Source: Thalassotalea euphylliae (GTDB lineage: Bacteria > Pseudomonadota > Gammaproteobacteria > Enterobacterales > Alteromonadaceae). From it: a stretch of DNA of 64,000 bases. Below, piece by piece: positions 54,425-63,433 of the stretch. The stretch's first letter is position 1; each line of letters opens with the position of its first letter. The stretch spans positions 4,526,001-4,590,000 of the forward strand of contig NZ_QUOU01000001.1 of the NCBI RefSeq assembly GCF_003390335.1. Reading direction: 5' to 3'. The position numbers and the translations under genes are program-made. The notes under the pieces are model-generated. The model was not told the DNA's origin and searched no databases. It saw only the letters and a list, made by a program, of their open reading frames with translations.

Positions 54425-55705
54425 ATGGATATTCCTCAACGTGAATCACTTTCTGCGCGTTTAAGCAGGCGCGCAACAATATTGGGCGGGGTTACCCTAA
54501 TGCTCTTCATTGGCTATTTTGCGCTTGACGCCCTCTCTTCGCCATTTGGCGCAGATGAAAAGGTTGCCGCTGACACTGTGAGGCACACTACGCTTGAAGT
54601 AAGTACTAAAGCATTCGGCTATTTAAAGCCTAACCGACAAATCTTACTCATTGCAGCTACCCCAGGTTTAGTTGAGAAAATCCATGTAAAACCCGGGGTT
54701 ATTTTGGCAGAAGGCGAACCTATTTTGACCCTCAACAACACAGCATTAGTTGAGAAATTAGCACAGCAAGAGCTCGAAATACTAGAGCTAGATGCCGACC
54801 TCCAAATGCTCAAAGCAAACTTAAACAAGGAGGAACGCACTATCAATAATGAGCTTGCTATTACTAAAGGCCAATTGGCTATTAGTGAAATCGAGCTAGA
54901 GGCCAAAAGCAAACTGTTTGACGAGCATATTGTTTCAGCCATTGACTTTAAAAAGTCTCAGTTGCAAGTTGAACAAGGTAAATTAAACCTGCAGTTGAGA
55001 AGCGATAACTTACAGTCTTTTATTGAAGCCAAAACGGCTCACTTAGCTTCAGCCAAATTAAAGCTGGAGAAAGCTAAGCAAGCGCTTAAATACACACAGA
55101 AAGGGCTCAACAATTTAGTGGTTCGCGCTCCCTTTACAGGGCTATTTAACCACCTGAGCGATAGTATAGAATTGGGGGCACACTTAAATGCTGGCGAAAT
55201 ACTCGGCGCAATTTCTGACCCCGAATCACTTTATGCAGAATTAAGTGTCGCAGCCGTTAACGCCTCCGATTTAGCGCTAAATCAACTCGTGGTACTAAAT
55301 ATTAAGGGTGCAGCCGTCACTGGCACCATCAGCAGGATTTCACCCAATGTTAATGACAATCAAGTGTCTTTTGACGTTATCCCCCGCAACGATATGCCAG
55401 CAATGGCTCGTCCAAACTTGGAAATAAGTGGCAAGGTAATTACTGATAATTTAGGTATTAGTATGGTAGTCAACAAGCCGCAAGCGGTTAAGCACAGTCA
55501 TACGACCTATTCGCTATACGTAAAAACGGCTGACGCTGACTATTATCAACCCACAGAGGTGAAAGTCGGCAAAATAGCCGATGGCAAAATGCAGGTAATT
55601 ACCGGGCTTAACACCAATGATTCAGTATTAATGAGCACCCCAAAAGAGTTGGGCAACCAGCCGAAAATAGTGGTAGAGGAGCTACATGGACAAACCGTTA
55701 ATTAA
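54425..55705 (+). CDS. MacA/HlyD-like periplasmic adaptor of an ABC exporter
   Basis: A 426-residue membrane-fusion protein. It has a cytoplasmic N-terminus with RLSRRATIL, one transmembrane helix (about 19-38), a lipoyl-like half (ATPGLVEKIHVKPGVILAEG), a long coiled-coil hairpin (about 105-230), and beta-barrel and proximal domains. In MacAB-type pumps this subunit links the inner membrane permease to TolC. Its end overlaps the ATPase gene by 20 bp. No outer-membrane TolC gene is nearby. Confidence 0.88.
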   Translation: MDIPQRESLSARLSRRATILGGVTLMLFIGYFALDALSSPFGADEKVAADTVRHTTLEVSTKAFGYLKPNRQILLIAATPGLVEKIHVKPGVILAEGEPILTLNNTALVEKLAQQELEILELDADLQMLKANLNKEERTINNELAITKGQLAISEIELEAKSKLFDEHIVSAIDFKKSQLQVEQGKLNLQLRSDNLQSFIEAKTAHLASAKLKLEKAKQALKYTQKGLNNLVVRAPFTGLFNHLSDSIELGAHLNAGEILGAISDPESLYAELSVAAVNASDLALNQLVVLNIKGAAVTGTISRISPNVNDNQVSFDVIPRNDMPAMARPNLEISGKVITDNLGISMVVNKPQAVKHSHTTYSLYVKTADADYYQPTEVKVGKIADGKMQVITGLNTNDSVLMSTPKELGNQPKIVVEELHGQTVN

Positions 55706-56387
55706 AGTCAGCCAATTGTGCAAAAGTTTCTATCATGGCGATACCGTACTCCCGGCCATTAATAACGTTAGCTTTGAAGTATACAAAGGCGATTACGTTG
55801 CTATTTTGGGACGCTCAGGCAGTGGCAAATCGACCTTGCTATCCGTACTTGGTTTGCTCGATACGCCAAGCTCGGGTACCTACGAGCTTAGCGGCCACGA
55901 TATCACCCAACTTTCTTTTTATCAGCAAAGTATACTGCGTAACAAACACCTCGGTTGGGTATTTCAGAATTTTAATCTGATCAACGATATGAACGTGGTG
56001 GAAAACATCACCCTACCACTAAAATACAACCCTGACATAAAACCAGCACAATATCGTGCGCTGGCTTTGGCTTCTCTTAAAAAAGTCAATTTGACAGATA
56101 AGGCAGAGCAGTACCCTTCACAACTGTCAGGCGGTCAACAACAACGTGTCGCTATCGCCCGAGCCATCGTCAGCAATCCTGATCTGATTCTTGCCGATGA
56201 GCCAACCGGTAACTTAGATACAGAAAGTGGCCAACTAATTATTGAGCTACTTAATGATATCAACAATAGTGGCACAACGGTATTAATGGTAACTCATGAT
56301 CAAGATATTGCTGCCGCCTGTAAACAGTCTATCACGATTGAGAATGGCCGCATTGCAACCAGTCATAACTTGCGAGTAGTTGCCTAA
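55686..56387 (+). CDS. ABC transporter ATP-binding protein (MacB/LolD type)
   Basis: A 233-residue ATPase with Walker A GRSGSGKST, a Q-loop in WVFQNFNLI, signature LSGGQQQR, Walker B LILADEPTGNLD and H-loop VTHD. The family powers FtsX-type permeases such as MacB and LolCDE. It is encoded separately from the permease, which begins 4 bp later. It completes the adaptor-ATPase-permease set. Confidence 0.93.
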   Translation: MDKPLIKVSQLCKSFYHGDTVLPAINNVSFEVYKGDYVAILGRSGSGKSTLLSVLGLLDTPSSGTYELSGHDITQLSFYQQSILRNKHLGWVFQNFNLINDMNVVENITLPLKYNPDIKPAQYRALALASLKKVNLTDKAEQYPSQLSGGQQQRVAIARAIVSNPDLILADEPTGNLDTESGQLIIELLNDINNSGTTVLMVTHDQDIAAACKQSITIENGRIATSHNLRVVA

Positions 56388-56390
56388 TCT

Positions 56391-58802
56391 ATGCCAGCTT
56401 TTGATAAATATTTTTCCGCGATAAGTAAGTTCAAAGGGCAATTACTTTTTTTAGCACTGTGTTTCGCGCTCCTCAATACCTTGTTCACTTTTATCCTGCA
56501 AATTGGTAGTGAGCTCCTCAAAGACCGTCCAGCATTCGTTGGCAGCTCAGCAGAATTAATAACCATAGGTCGAAAAAACCAAGCCGGTGAGTTTTCACCG
56601 ATAAGAGGCTACAATTTAGAGCAAGTGGCTAAATTGCCGGAAGTTGAAGAGGTCACCACACTATCTTTTAATACGACAACTTTGTACCTGAATAACACCA
56701 CAGCACTGAACCAAACTGTGGTTTACTACGCAGACAATTTTGCCTCGCTTTTGGCTATAGAAGGGGCACTAGCAAAGGTAACAAACCTGGCTAGCAATGA
56801 TGCGTTGGTCTCACAGCGATTTGCCGAACAATACCTCTCAAATATCAAGCTGACAGAGGCGGTGTTACAACTTACGCAAAATGGCAAGCGATACCGGATT
56901 GCAGGTATTTTACCTGCCTCAATGGATGACCTTGGCAGTTTCACACCATCTGTATGGCTTAAACACAGTGAATTGGCTGACACCATGCCATTTAGGCTTA
57001 CTGTTGATGAACGCGCTATTCCTGCGAAAGTAGCGAAAAATCAACGATTAACCCAAAGTTTATTACCGGGTATCCCTCACTACTTTGGCATAGCTAGACT
57101 GAACCAACCTATGGCACTTAGCGAACTAGAGCAGGCATTGGCTCAATTTCAGCGGCAAAGCGATGATGATGTCATGAGCTTTCAAGAGGCACCTCATGAC
57201 AACTGGTTAATCAACGGCGTAGAGCTTTCTCCCAACGCCAAAGATGCCTTATTTAGTAGCTGGCAAGTACTCTTTATCCTCTCGACTTTCTTTCTTGTAC
57301 TCTGTTGCATTGGGCTGCTTTCACACGTGACCAACATGTTGATCAAGAGAAAACAGGAATTTATGGTGCGCATTGCTGTTGGCGCTAGGTTCTCCCTGCT
57401 TGCTCGCCAACTCATTAAAGAACAATTGCCTGTTGTTATCTTAGTGTGTTTATCGGGCGCAGTTTCTTATGTTGCGCTATTTCACTTTTTGACAACATCA
57501 TCGCACTTTTCACTTTTGATAGAGAAACTGGGCACCAACCCAGACTGGTTAAGTTGGCTACTCGGCAGCCTATTAATCAGCCTATTTATGATGTTGTGTG
57601 CAGTTTTACCCTTGGTATCGTTGGCGAAGCGACAAGTGTTTGAGCGATCATCTCAACTGACCATGAATAAAAAACAAGCACTGCTAAGCTATAGCAATGA
57701 CGTACTACAAAAAACGATTGCACTATTCGCTATTTCGCTTTCTGTTATTGTTATTTATCAGCAAATCATTTATTACACGCAATTAAACATTAACAAACAA
57801 ATCAAAGAAGTAACCTTCACCAGCCACCAGCCGATAAGCCTCGCCAGAAATTGGCTTGACGGAGAGGTCCATCAGTTTGCAAACGTGACTATGTCTGGCG
57901 CCCCTTTTGTCACGCCCTCAACACAATCAATTAAATACCAGCCATCGGTCAGTGACAAGGTTATTAACTACACAGCAAGAAAAATCGACGTCGCCAGTAA
58001 TTATTTTGAAACGATCAATGCGAATGTGCTGGCAGGTAGTATGCCCCTTGAAAAATATGGCGTAGTACTCAACGAAACAGCAGCACTGCAACTTTTATCA
58101 GGTAGACAGGTGCTGAGCGACTTACTTGGGGGGCAAATTACCATCAACTCTGCGATGAAAAGCAGCAAACTAACAGTCACCGCCATCGTCGAAGACCTTC
58201 CTCATTTTGGTATTAATAAAACAGGTATTCCCTTCGTATATCAACACCTGAGCCAAACTAGCCAATTTTTAAATCGCATCGTCACTTTTTATTACCCTGC
58301 CTCAGTAGAAAATGAGTTTTTACCTCTCATCGACGATTGGGCAGGAAACAGTATTTCATTGCGCAGCAGAATAGCGAGAGAGTCACTTGAAAACCAACTT
58401 TACCAATTAGATGCAATCGAGTTTATTCTGTTTGACTTAGCACTTTTACTGGCGGTACTTATACTCATTGTTGTGAGTTTTAATCTCTACTATCAACAAG
58501 CAGCGTTCATTGCACTGAACCGTGCCAAGTTTGGTACCATGTTAGCTCTGGGGGCGTTACCCAAGCATATTTTTAAAGAGTTATTTGGGAAAAAGCTGGC
58601 TCATCTTGGTGTTTCAATTCCACTTGCGCTGCTCATTGTCAAACTTGTCATGCCTTTACTAGCTAAGCATTTAACAATACCTGATTTATCGGCTGAACTG
58701 TTCGGGCTAAGTGTAATCGCACTGATACTGTTCATCACCTTACTTGCCTTGCTTCCCGCACTGCAACTCACTAGCGAGTCCATCAAGACACAAATGAATT
58801 AA
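56391..58802 (+). CDS. FtsX-family ABC permease, MacB-like, double length
   Basis: An 803-residue permease. The N-terminal helix (FLALCFALLNTLFTFILQIG) is followed by a periplasmic MacB_PCD-like domain (about 40-280), three helices of an FtsX core (about 290-405), a second long extracytoplasmic domain (about 450-670), and a final FtsX core (about 680-790). The duplication gives about eight helices, versus four in MacB, so a single chain may act where MacB dimerises. Export of the tiny peptides or of an envelope lipid or antibiotic is possible; context favours the peptides, unproven. Confidence 0.85.
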   Translation: MPAFDKYFSAISKFKGQLLFLALCFALLNTLFTFILQIGSELLKDRPAFVGSSAELITIGRKNQAGEFSPIRGYNLEQVAKLPEVEEVTTLSFNTTTLYLNNTTALNQTVVYYADNFASLLAIEGALAKVTNLASNDALVSQRFAEQYLSNIKLTEAVLQLTQNGKRYRIAGILPASMDDLGSFTPSVWLKHSELADTMPFRLTVDERAIPAKVAKNQRLTQSLLPGIPHYFGIARLNQPMALSELEQALAQFQRQSDDDVMSFQEAPHDNWLINGVELSPNAKDALFSSWQVLFILSTFFLVLCCIGLLSHVTNMLIKRKQEFMVRIAVGARFSLLARQLIKEQLPVVILVCLSGAVSYVALFHFLTTSSHFSLLIEKLGTNPDWLSWLLGSLLISLFMMLCAVLPLVSLAKRQVFERSSQLTMNKKQALLSYSNDVLQKTIALFAISLSVIVIYQQIIYYTQLNINKQIKEVTFTSHQPISLARNWLDGEVHQFANVTMSGAPFVTPSTQSIKYQPSVSDKVINYTARKIDVASNYFETINANVLAGSMPLEKYGVVLNETAALQLLSGRQVLSDLLGGQITINSAMKSSKLTVTAIVEDLPHFGINKTGIPFVYQHLSQTSQFLNRIVTFYYPASVENEFLPLIDDWAGNSISLRSRIARESLENQLYQLDAIEFILFDLALLLAVLILIVVSFNLYYQQAAFIALNRAKFGTMLALGALPKHIFKELFGKKLAHLGVSIPLALLIVKLVMPLLAKHLTIPDLSAELFGLSVIALILFITLLALLPALQLTSESIKTQMN

Positions 58803-59185
58803 GCACCAGAAGAAGGCTAGGAGTTTCATACTTTACGCTAATAGTATTCAATTAACCCACTACTTAGCTCTCTAATTAAGTTCATGATTTATATTAAAAT
58901 ATAGCATGCAACACTTGTGAATCTCACCAGAGTTTAATAGGGTGTGTGTTCGCGAAAATTCCTCAGTAGCGATATTCAACAACAGTAAGTAGTAAATATT
59001 AGTGAAGTATGTTGCCTTTTATCTTTGCCTACTCCAATTGTCAGCTATTCAAGGTTAAGTTTGCCATATTAGGCTTCGTCATTGATTAGACACGAGTTAG
59101 AGCAAACATCGAATATTCCGGCTATTGGCCTGCAAGTAACAACACTCACTAATAACAACATGGAAAACAAGGAAGCGTGTGCTTT
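58803..59185. other. Intergenic gap before the M16 protease gene
   Basis: This 383-bp AT-rich spacer must end the ABC operon and start the protease gene. I see no good terminator hairpin and no convincing promoter boxes. The only clear element is GGAAG at 59171, the ribosome site for the ATG at 59186. Confidence 0.4.
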
Positions 59186-62005
59186 ATGAAAACCTTTACC
59201 CAACAACTGAGTAAGCTCAGTACTGCACTTGTACTGTCTGGCGCAGCACTTAGTGCCTACGCAGGCACAGTCAACAAAAGCCCAAACGACCCACGTGAAT
59301 ACCACACTTTCACCTTAGGTAATCAACTGGAAGTTATCACGGTATCTGATCCCAACTTGAAACAGTCAGCAGCGACCTTATCCGTCGGTGTTGGTCAATA
59401 CCAAGATCCAGCGCAATTTCAGGGGTTGGCGCATTTTCTTGAGCACATGATTTTTATGGGCTCTGACAAGTACCCTACGCCCGATGAATTTATGGCCTTT
59501 GTCAGCGAGAATGGCGGCCGCACTAACGCCTACACAGCCCAGCAACAAACCACGTATTTATTTTCCATCGACAGCAAGCAGTTTGCGCCAGCGCTCGACC
59601 GATTAAGCAGCGCCATTAAACAGCCCTTGTTTGACGAAAGCATGGTGCAAAAAGAAATCAACGCGGTTAATTCTGAGTGGCTAACCCATCGTCAATCAGA
59701 TCAATTTGTTCAGCAACGCGCTGCAGCGCGCACCGGTAACTTGGCCCATCCAAGAGTGCAACTAGGTGTGGGTAATTTAGCAACGCTCAACAAAGATAAA
59801 ACTGCTCTATTAGCCGAGCTAGGTAATTTTCATCAGGATTATTACTCTGCCAATATCATGAAATTGGTATTGGTGGGTAACCAAACGCCTAAGCAACTTA
59901 AAAAATTGGCGGAAAAGTACTTTGCTGACATTAACAACAAGAAAGTTAAACGCCCAGTAACTGTGTTGCCAGCTTATCAGGCTGAGCATTTAGGGCAGCA
60001 TATTTATGTACAAAGTAAGGTGAAAGTGCCGGTATTGGCGGTTGAGTTTGCCATGCCAAACAATATGGCACAGTGGCAAAACCAAGCTAACGCCTATTTG
60101 CAAAAGTTATTAGCCTCGCAAGAAGAGGGTTCATTGCTGGCCACCTTAACAGAGCAAGGGCTAATTCAGTTTGGCAGTGTAATGTTTATGCCTAACGCAT
60201 GGGGTAACAATGGCAGCGCCTTTGTTCAATTTGTGTTAACGGATAAAGGCCTAGCCGAGCAAGACACAATACTTGCCAGTACCTTTGGCTACCTAGCGCA
60301 AATCAAAGCTCAGGGCATCAGCCAAGCACATTTCGATGAGCTAAAAGGCTTGCTCAATCTGCAATACGAAGACTATCGCGCGCCCGCAGCGCTGCCACTG
60401 GCTATGCAACTGGCACAACCTATTTTCGATATCCCAAGTGAGCATTTAATTGATCACAACTTTGTCGCCAAGAAATTTGATGCCAAGCAAATCGGTGAGT
60501 TAGCGGATTTGCTGACCCCAGAACGCGCACGTATTTACCATATTAACCCAACCGAAAAAGTAGAGACTGAATTAACTTACGCAGAAGGTGGCTACCGCGT
60601 TGCGGCAATTACCGCGCAAGAGTTGGCGAAATGGCAAAACTCATCTCTTGCGGTAAAGTTGCCTGCAGCACAGGTTATCGAGCAAGAAGAAGCAGTTGAA
60701 GTTGTCTTAGATGGCGATTATTCATCTCCACGAAAAATACACAGCCAAGCCGGTGCACAAGTATTTTATTCACAAAGTACTCACCACAAAGGCAAAGAAG
60801 GTGTACTAAACGTTGCACTCACGTCAACAGCGCCCTCGGAAAACATCGACAACGCAGTGAGTGCTTCACTGCTTAACGTGATTTTTATTAAAGAAAATCA
60901 ACGCTTGCTGCAACGCGCCCAGCAGCGCAACGGGGTAATGATAAGCCCAGCCGCGAATCATGCGAACAATACGGTTTTTCGCCTATTTGGTCGCAGTAGC
61001 AAGCAATTTAAGTTGGCAACTCAGCTGATCGAAGAATTCAAAGGGCTCGAAATTACCGAGCGTGACTTCAAATCAGCACTCAAGCTAGTCAACGATTCAC
61101 TGGAAAGTATGCAGGCACTGAAAATTTCAGATCAGCTGTCTTTTCACGCAATGAATTTAACACGTCGTAGCCCTTATCAATATTCCATCAAGGCAACGCG
61201 CAAGGCACTGGCCAATGCGTCTTTGGAAAAAGTCAAAGCGATGCACCAGCAAATTCTGCGCGACAACTTTGTCGATATTTATGCCCACGGTAACTTCGCC
61301 CCAGAAAAGCTGATTGATTTTGCCAAGCAAACGCGCGAACTGTTAGGTGAGAGCGATATGCAGCCTTGGTACATGGCATCTGACTTTTCAGTAAAACAGG
61401 GCAGCGCCGTAGTAAAAAAGGTATCGGTGAAACAAGATGGTGTCGGCCTAGTGGATACTTACATCTACCCAGAAAAGTCGGCCAAAGTACTTGCGCAGCT
61501 GCACTTGCTCAATCGCTTGTCGTCAACGCCCTTGTTTAAAGAATTGAGAACCAATCAACAAGTCGGCTACGTGGTGAGAAGCTATGAAGAGAGTATTCAC
61601 GACTTCCCTGCGCTTTCGGTCATGATTGTCAGTGACAATACCGACTTGCAGCAACTGAAAGAGCGCATTGAGTCTTTCCAACTCGGCTTTTACCAAGCAC
61701 TTGAGCAGGTTGACGAAAAAGCCATTGCGCAACTGGCTAACTCAGTCGCCGATGAACTTAGCAAAAAGCCTGAAAATATCTTTGTTGAAGTGGGTCACTT
61801 TATTCAAGACTGGGAGCAAGAAAAACACAATTTCAACTCCAAGGCTGAACAAATCCGTGACATTCGCGCGACCACTAAGGCTGATTTATTAGCGCTATAC
61901 AAAGTGATGTTTATCGAAGGTAAGTTTATGAACGCCTTAACCCAACTAAAAGGCGAAGACTTTAAAGATACCAACTACTTTAGTTGGTCTGCGGCCGGTA
62001 AATAG
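59186..62005 (+). CDS. Exported M16 (insulinase/pitrilysin) metalloprotease
   Basis: A 939-residue zinc peptidase from ATG 59186, ten bases after GGAAG; the GTG at 59177 is too close to that site. A signal peptide (cleavage near AYA, residue 26) sends it to the periplasm. The inverted zinc motif HFLEH (His83, Glu86, His87) is followed by the third ligand in EINAVNSEW. Four M16 lobes are present to the C-terminus, as in pitrilysin (PtrA), which degrades small peptides. It is monocistronic with a strong terminator behind it. It could cut peptides from the neighbouring export system, but it is separated by 383 bp. Confidence 0.92.
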   Translation: MKTFTQQLSKLSTALVLSGAALSAYAGTVNKSPNDPREYHTFTLGNQLEVITVSDPNLKQSAATLSVGVGQYQDPAQFQGLAHFLEHMIFMGSDKYPTPDEFMAFVSENGGRTNAYTAQQQTTYLFSIDSKQFAPALDRLSSAIKQPLFDESMVQKEINAVNSEWLTHRQSDQFVQQRAAARTGNLAHPRVQLGVGNLATLNKDKTALLAELGNFHQDYYSANIMKLVLVGNQTPKQLKKLAEKYFADINNKKVKRPVTVLPAYQAEHLGQHIYVQSKVKVPVLAVEFAMPNNMAQWQNQANAYLQKLLASQEEGSLLATLTEQGLIQFGSVMFMPNAWGNNGSAFVQFVLTDKGLAEQDTILASTFGYLAQIKAQGISQAHFDELKGLLNLQYEDYRAPAALPLAMQLAQPIFDIPSEHLIDHNFVAKKFDAKQIGELADLLTPERARIYHINPTEKVETELTYAEGGYRVAAITAQELAKWQNSSLAVKLPAAQVIEQEEAVEVVLDGDYSSPRKIHSQAGAQVFYSQSTHHKGKEGVLNVALTSTAPSENIDNAVSASLLNVIFIKENQRLLQRAQQRNGVMISPAANHANNTVFRLFGRSSKQFKLATQLIEEFKGLEITERDFKSALKLVNDSLESMQALKISDQLSFHAMNLTRRSPYQYSIKATRKALANASLEKVKAMHQQILRDNFVDIYAHGNFAPEKLIDFAKQTRELLGESDMQPWYMASDFSVKQGSAVVKKVSVKQDGVGLVDTYIYPEKSAKVLAQLHLLNRLSSTPLFKELRTNQQVGYVVRSYEESIHDFPALSVMIVSDNTDLQQLKERIESFQLGFYQALEQVDEKAIAQLANSVADELSKKPENIFVEVGHFIQDWEQEKHNFNSKAEQIRDIRATTKADLLALYKVMFIEGKFMNALTQLKGEDFKDTNYFSWSAAGK

Positions 62006-62033
62006 CACCACACGCTAACACTTGCCATCACTC

Positions 62034-62085
62034 AAAGCTGATATTACCCCAAGCATTTAGGCTTGGCGTGATATCAGCTTTTTTA
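62034..62085 (+). terminator. Terminator after the M16 protease gene
   Basis: AAAGCTGATAT and ATATCAGCTTT (62034-62081) enclose a second inner stem (CCAAGC/GCTTGG), followed by TTTATT. It lies 29 bp past the stop codon. Confidence 0.85.
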
Positions 62086-62173
62086 TTGGCTCACGGCAAA
62101 TGTGAGAGGTGCTCAGCGCCACTTAGTTTTGCCCTCGACAATTGCCTATGGACTATAGTTTATGGCGTATACT

Positions 62174-63433
62174 CTATGGCCTTACTTGGCCATCCCCTAG
62201 TACCACAAATTTCTCTGTTGTTAACGCTTCTAGCCCCATTGGCCCATAAGCGTGCAGCTTACTGGTCGAAATACCAATTTCAGAGCCTAACCCTAGCTGG
62301 CCGCCATCAGAAAAGCGAGATGACGCATTTGCCATCACTACCGACGCGTTAATTTGGCGAATAAACTGCTGACAGCGTGAGGTATCTTGGCTAACGATCA
62401 CTTCGGTATGATCTGAGCTGTATTGATTAATATGAGCAATAGCGGCATCGTAATCAGCCACCACTTTAATCGCAATTTCTTGTGCTAGATATTCCGCTTG
62501 GTAGTCTTCATCAGTTGCCAATTCTGCGTTCATAAAATATGACTGAGATTGCTCACAGGCGTGAATTTTCACATCAAATTCTGCTAATGCCTTCGCGGCT
62601 TGCGGCAAGTATTGCGCAGCCACCGCTTGGTGAACGAGTAAAGTTTCGAGCGCATTACAAGCGCTTGGGCGCTGCGTTTTACCGTTGACCAGCAGATCAA
62701 TCGCCTTGCTTAAATCCGCAAATTCATCCACATACTGATGACACACCCCTTTGAAGTGCTGAATAACCGGAATTTGGCTGTTTTCGGTGACGTAACGAAT
62801 CAAGCCTTCACCACCGCGAGGGATCACTAAATCAATAGATTCTCGCTGTTTTAATAATTGCTCAATCACTGCGCGGCTGGTATCGGGAATCACCGATACC
62901 ATGTAAGGATTCAGCTGATGTGTCGCCAATACTTGGTGCAAACAATTCGCCAGCGCCAAGTTGCTGTGAATCGCCTCTGAGCCACCGCGTAATACCACAG
63001 CATTACCGGCCTTAATACAAAGTGCCGCCGATTCTGCTGTGACATTCGGGCGAGATTCATAAATCATCGACACGACGCCCAGCGGAATACGCATTTTGCC
63101 CACTTGCATACCATTCGGGCGAAGCTGCATGTTGGCAACATTGCCGACCGGATCAGGTAAATTGACAATATCCATAATGGCGGCGGCGATATCGTCGATA
63201 CGCGCAGGGTTCAGGGTTAATCGGTCAAGCATGGCTGTAGATAGACCTTTGTCACGGCCTGCGACTAAGTCTTTTTCATTTTCAGCGATAATGGCGGTAC
63301 TTGCCGCACGGATCGCCTGCGCCATATCAGCCAGTAGTTGGTTTTTCTCGGTAGTGGTTAATTGCGCCACTTCTCTACTTGCGGCTTTGGCCTGCTGCGC
63401 CATTTGCTGCATATCAAAAGCTGTTGAATTCAT
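62174..63433 (-). CDS. proA: Glutamate-5-semialdehyde dehydrogenase
   Basis: A 419-residue gamma-glutamyl phosphate reductase, step two of proline synthesis, reducing glutamyl-5-phosphate with NADPH. The catalytic Cys is in QRPSACNALETLL, with GVVSMIYESRPNVTAE and AVVLRGGSEAIHSN typical of ProA. Its ATG overlaps the TAA of proB by one base (TAATG), so proBA is a coupled operon. Confidence 0.96.
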   Translation of the reverse strand: MNSTAFDMQQMAQQAKAASREVAQLTTTEKNQLLADMAQAIRAASTAIIAENEKDLVAGRDKGLSTAMLDRLTLNPARIDDIAAAIMDIVNLPDPVGNVANMQLRPNGMQVGKMRIPLGVVSMIYESRPNVTAESAALCIKAGNAVVLRGGSEAIHSNLALANCLHQVLATHQLNPYMVSVIPDTSRAVIEQLLKQRESIDLVIPRGGEGLIRYVTENSQIPVIQHFKGVCHQYVDEFADLSKAIDLLVNGKTQRPSACNALETLLVHQAVAAQYLPQAAKALAEFDVKIHACEQSQSYFMNAELATDEDYQAEYLAQEIAIKVVADYDAAIAHINQYSSDHTEVIVSQDTSRCQQFIRQINASVVMANASSRFSDGGQLGLGSEIGISTSKLHAYGPMGLEALTTEKFVVLGDGQVRP

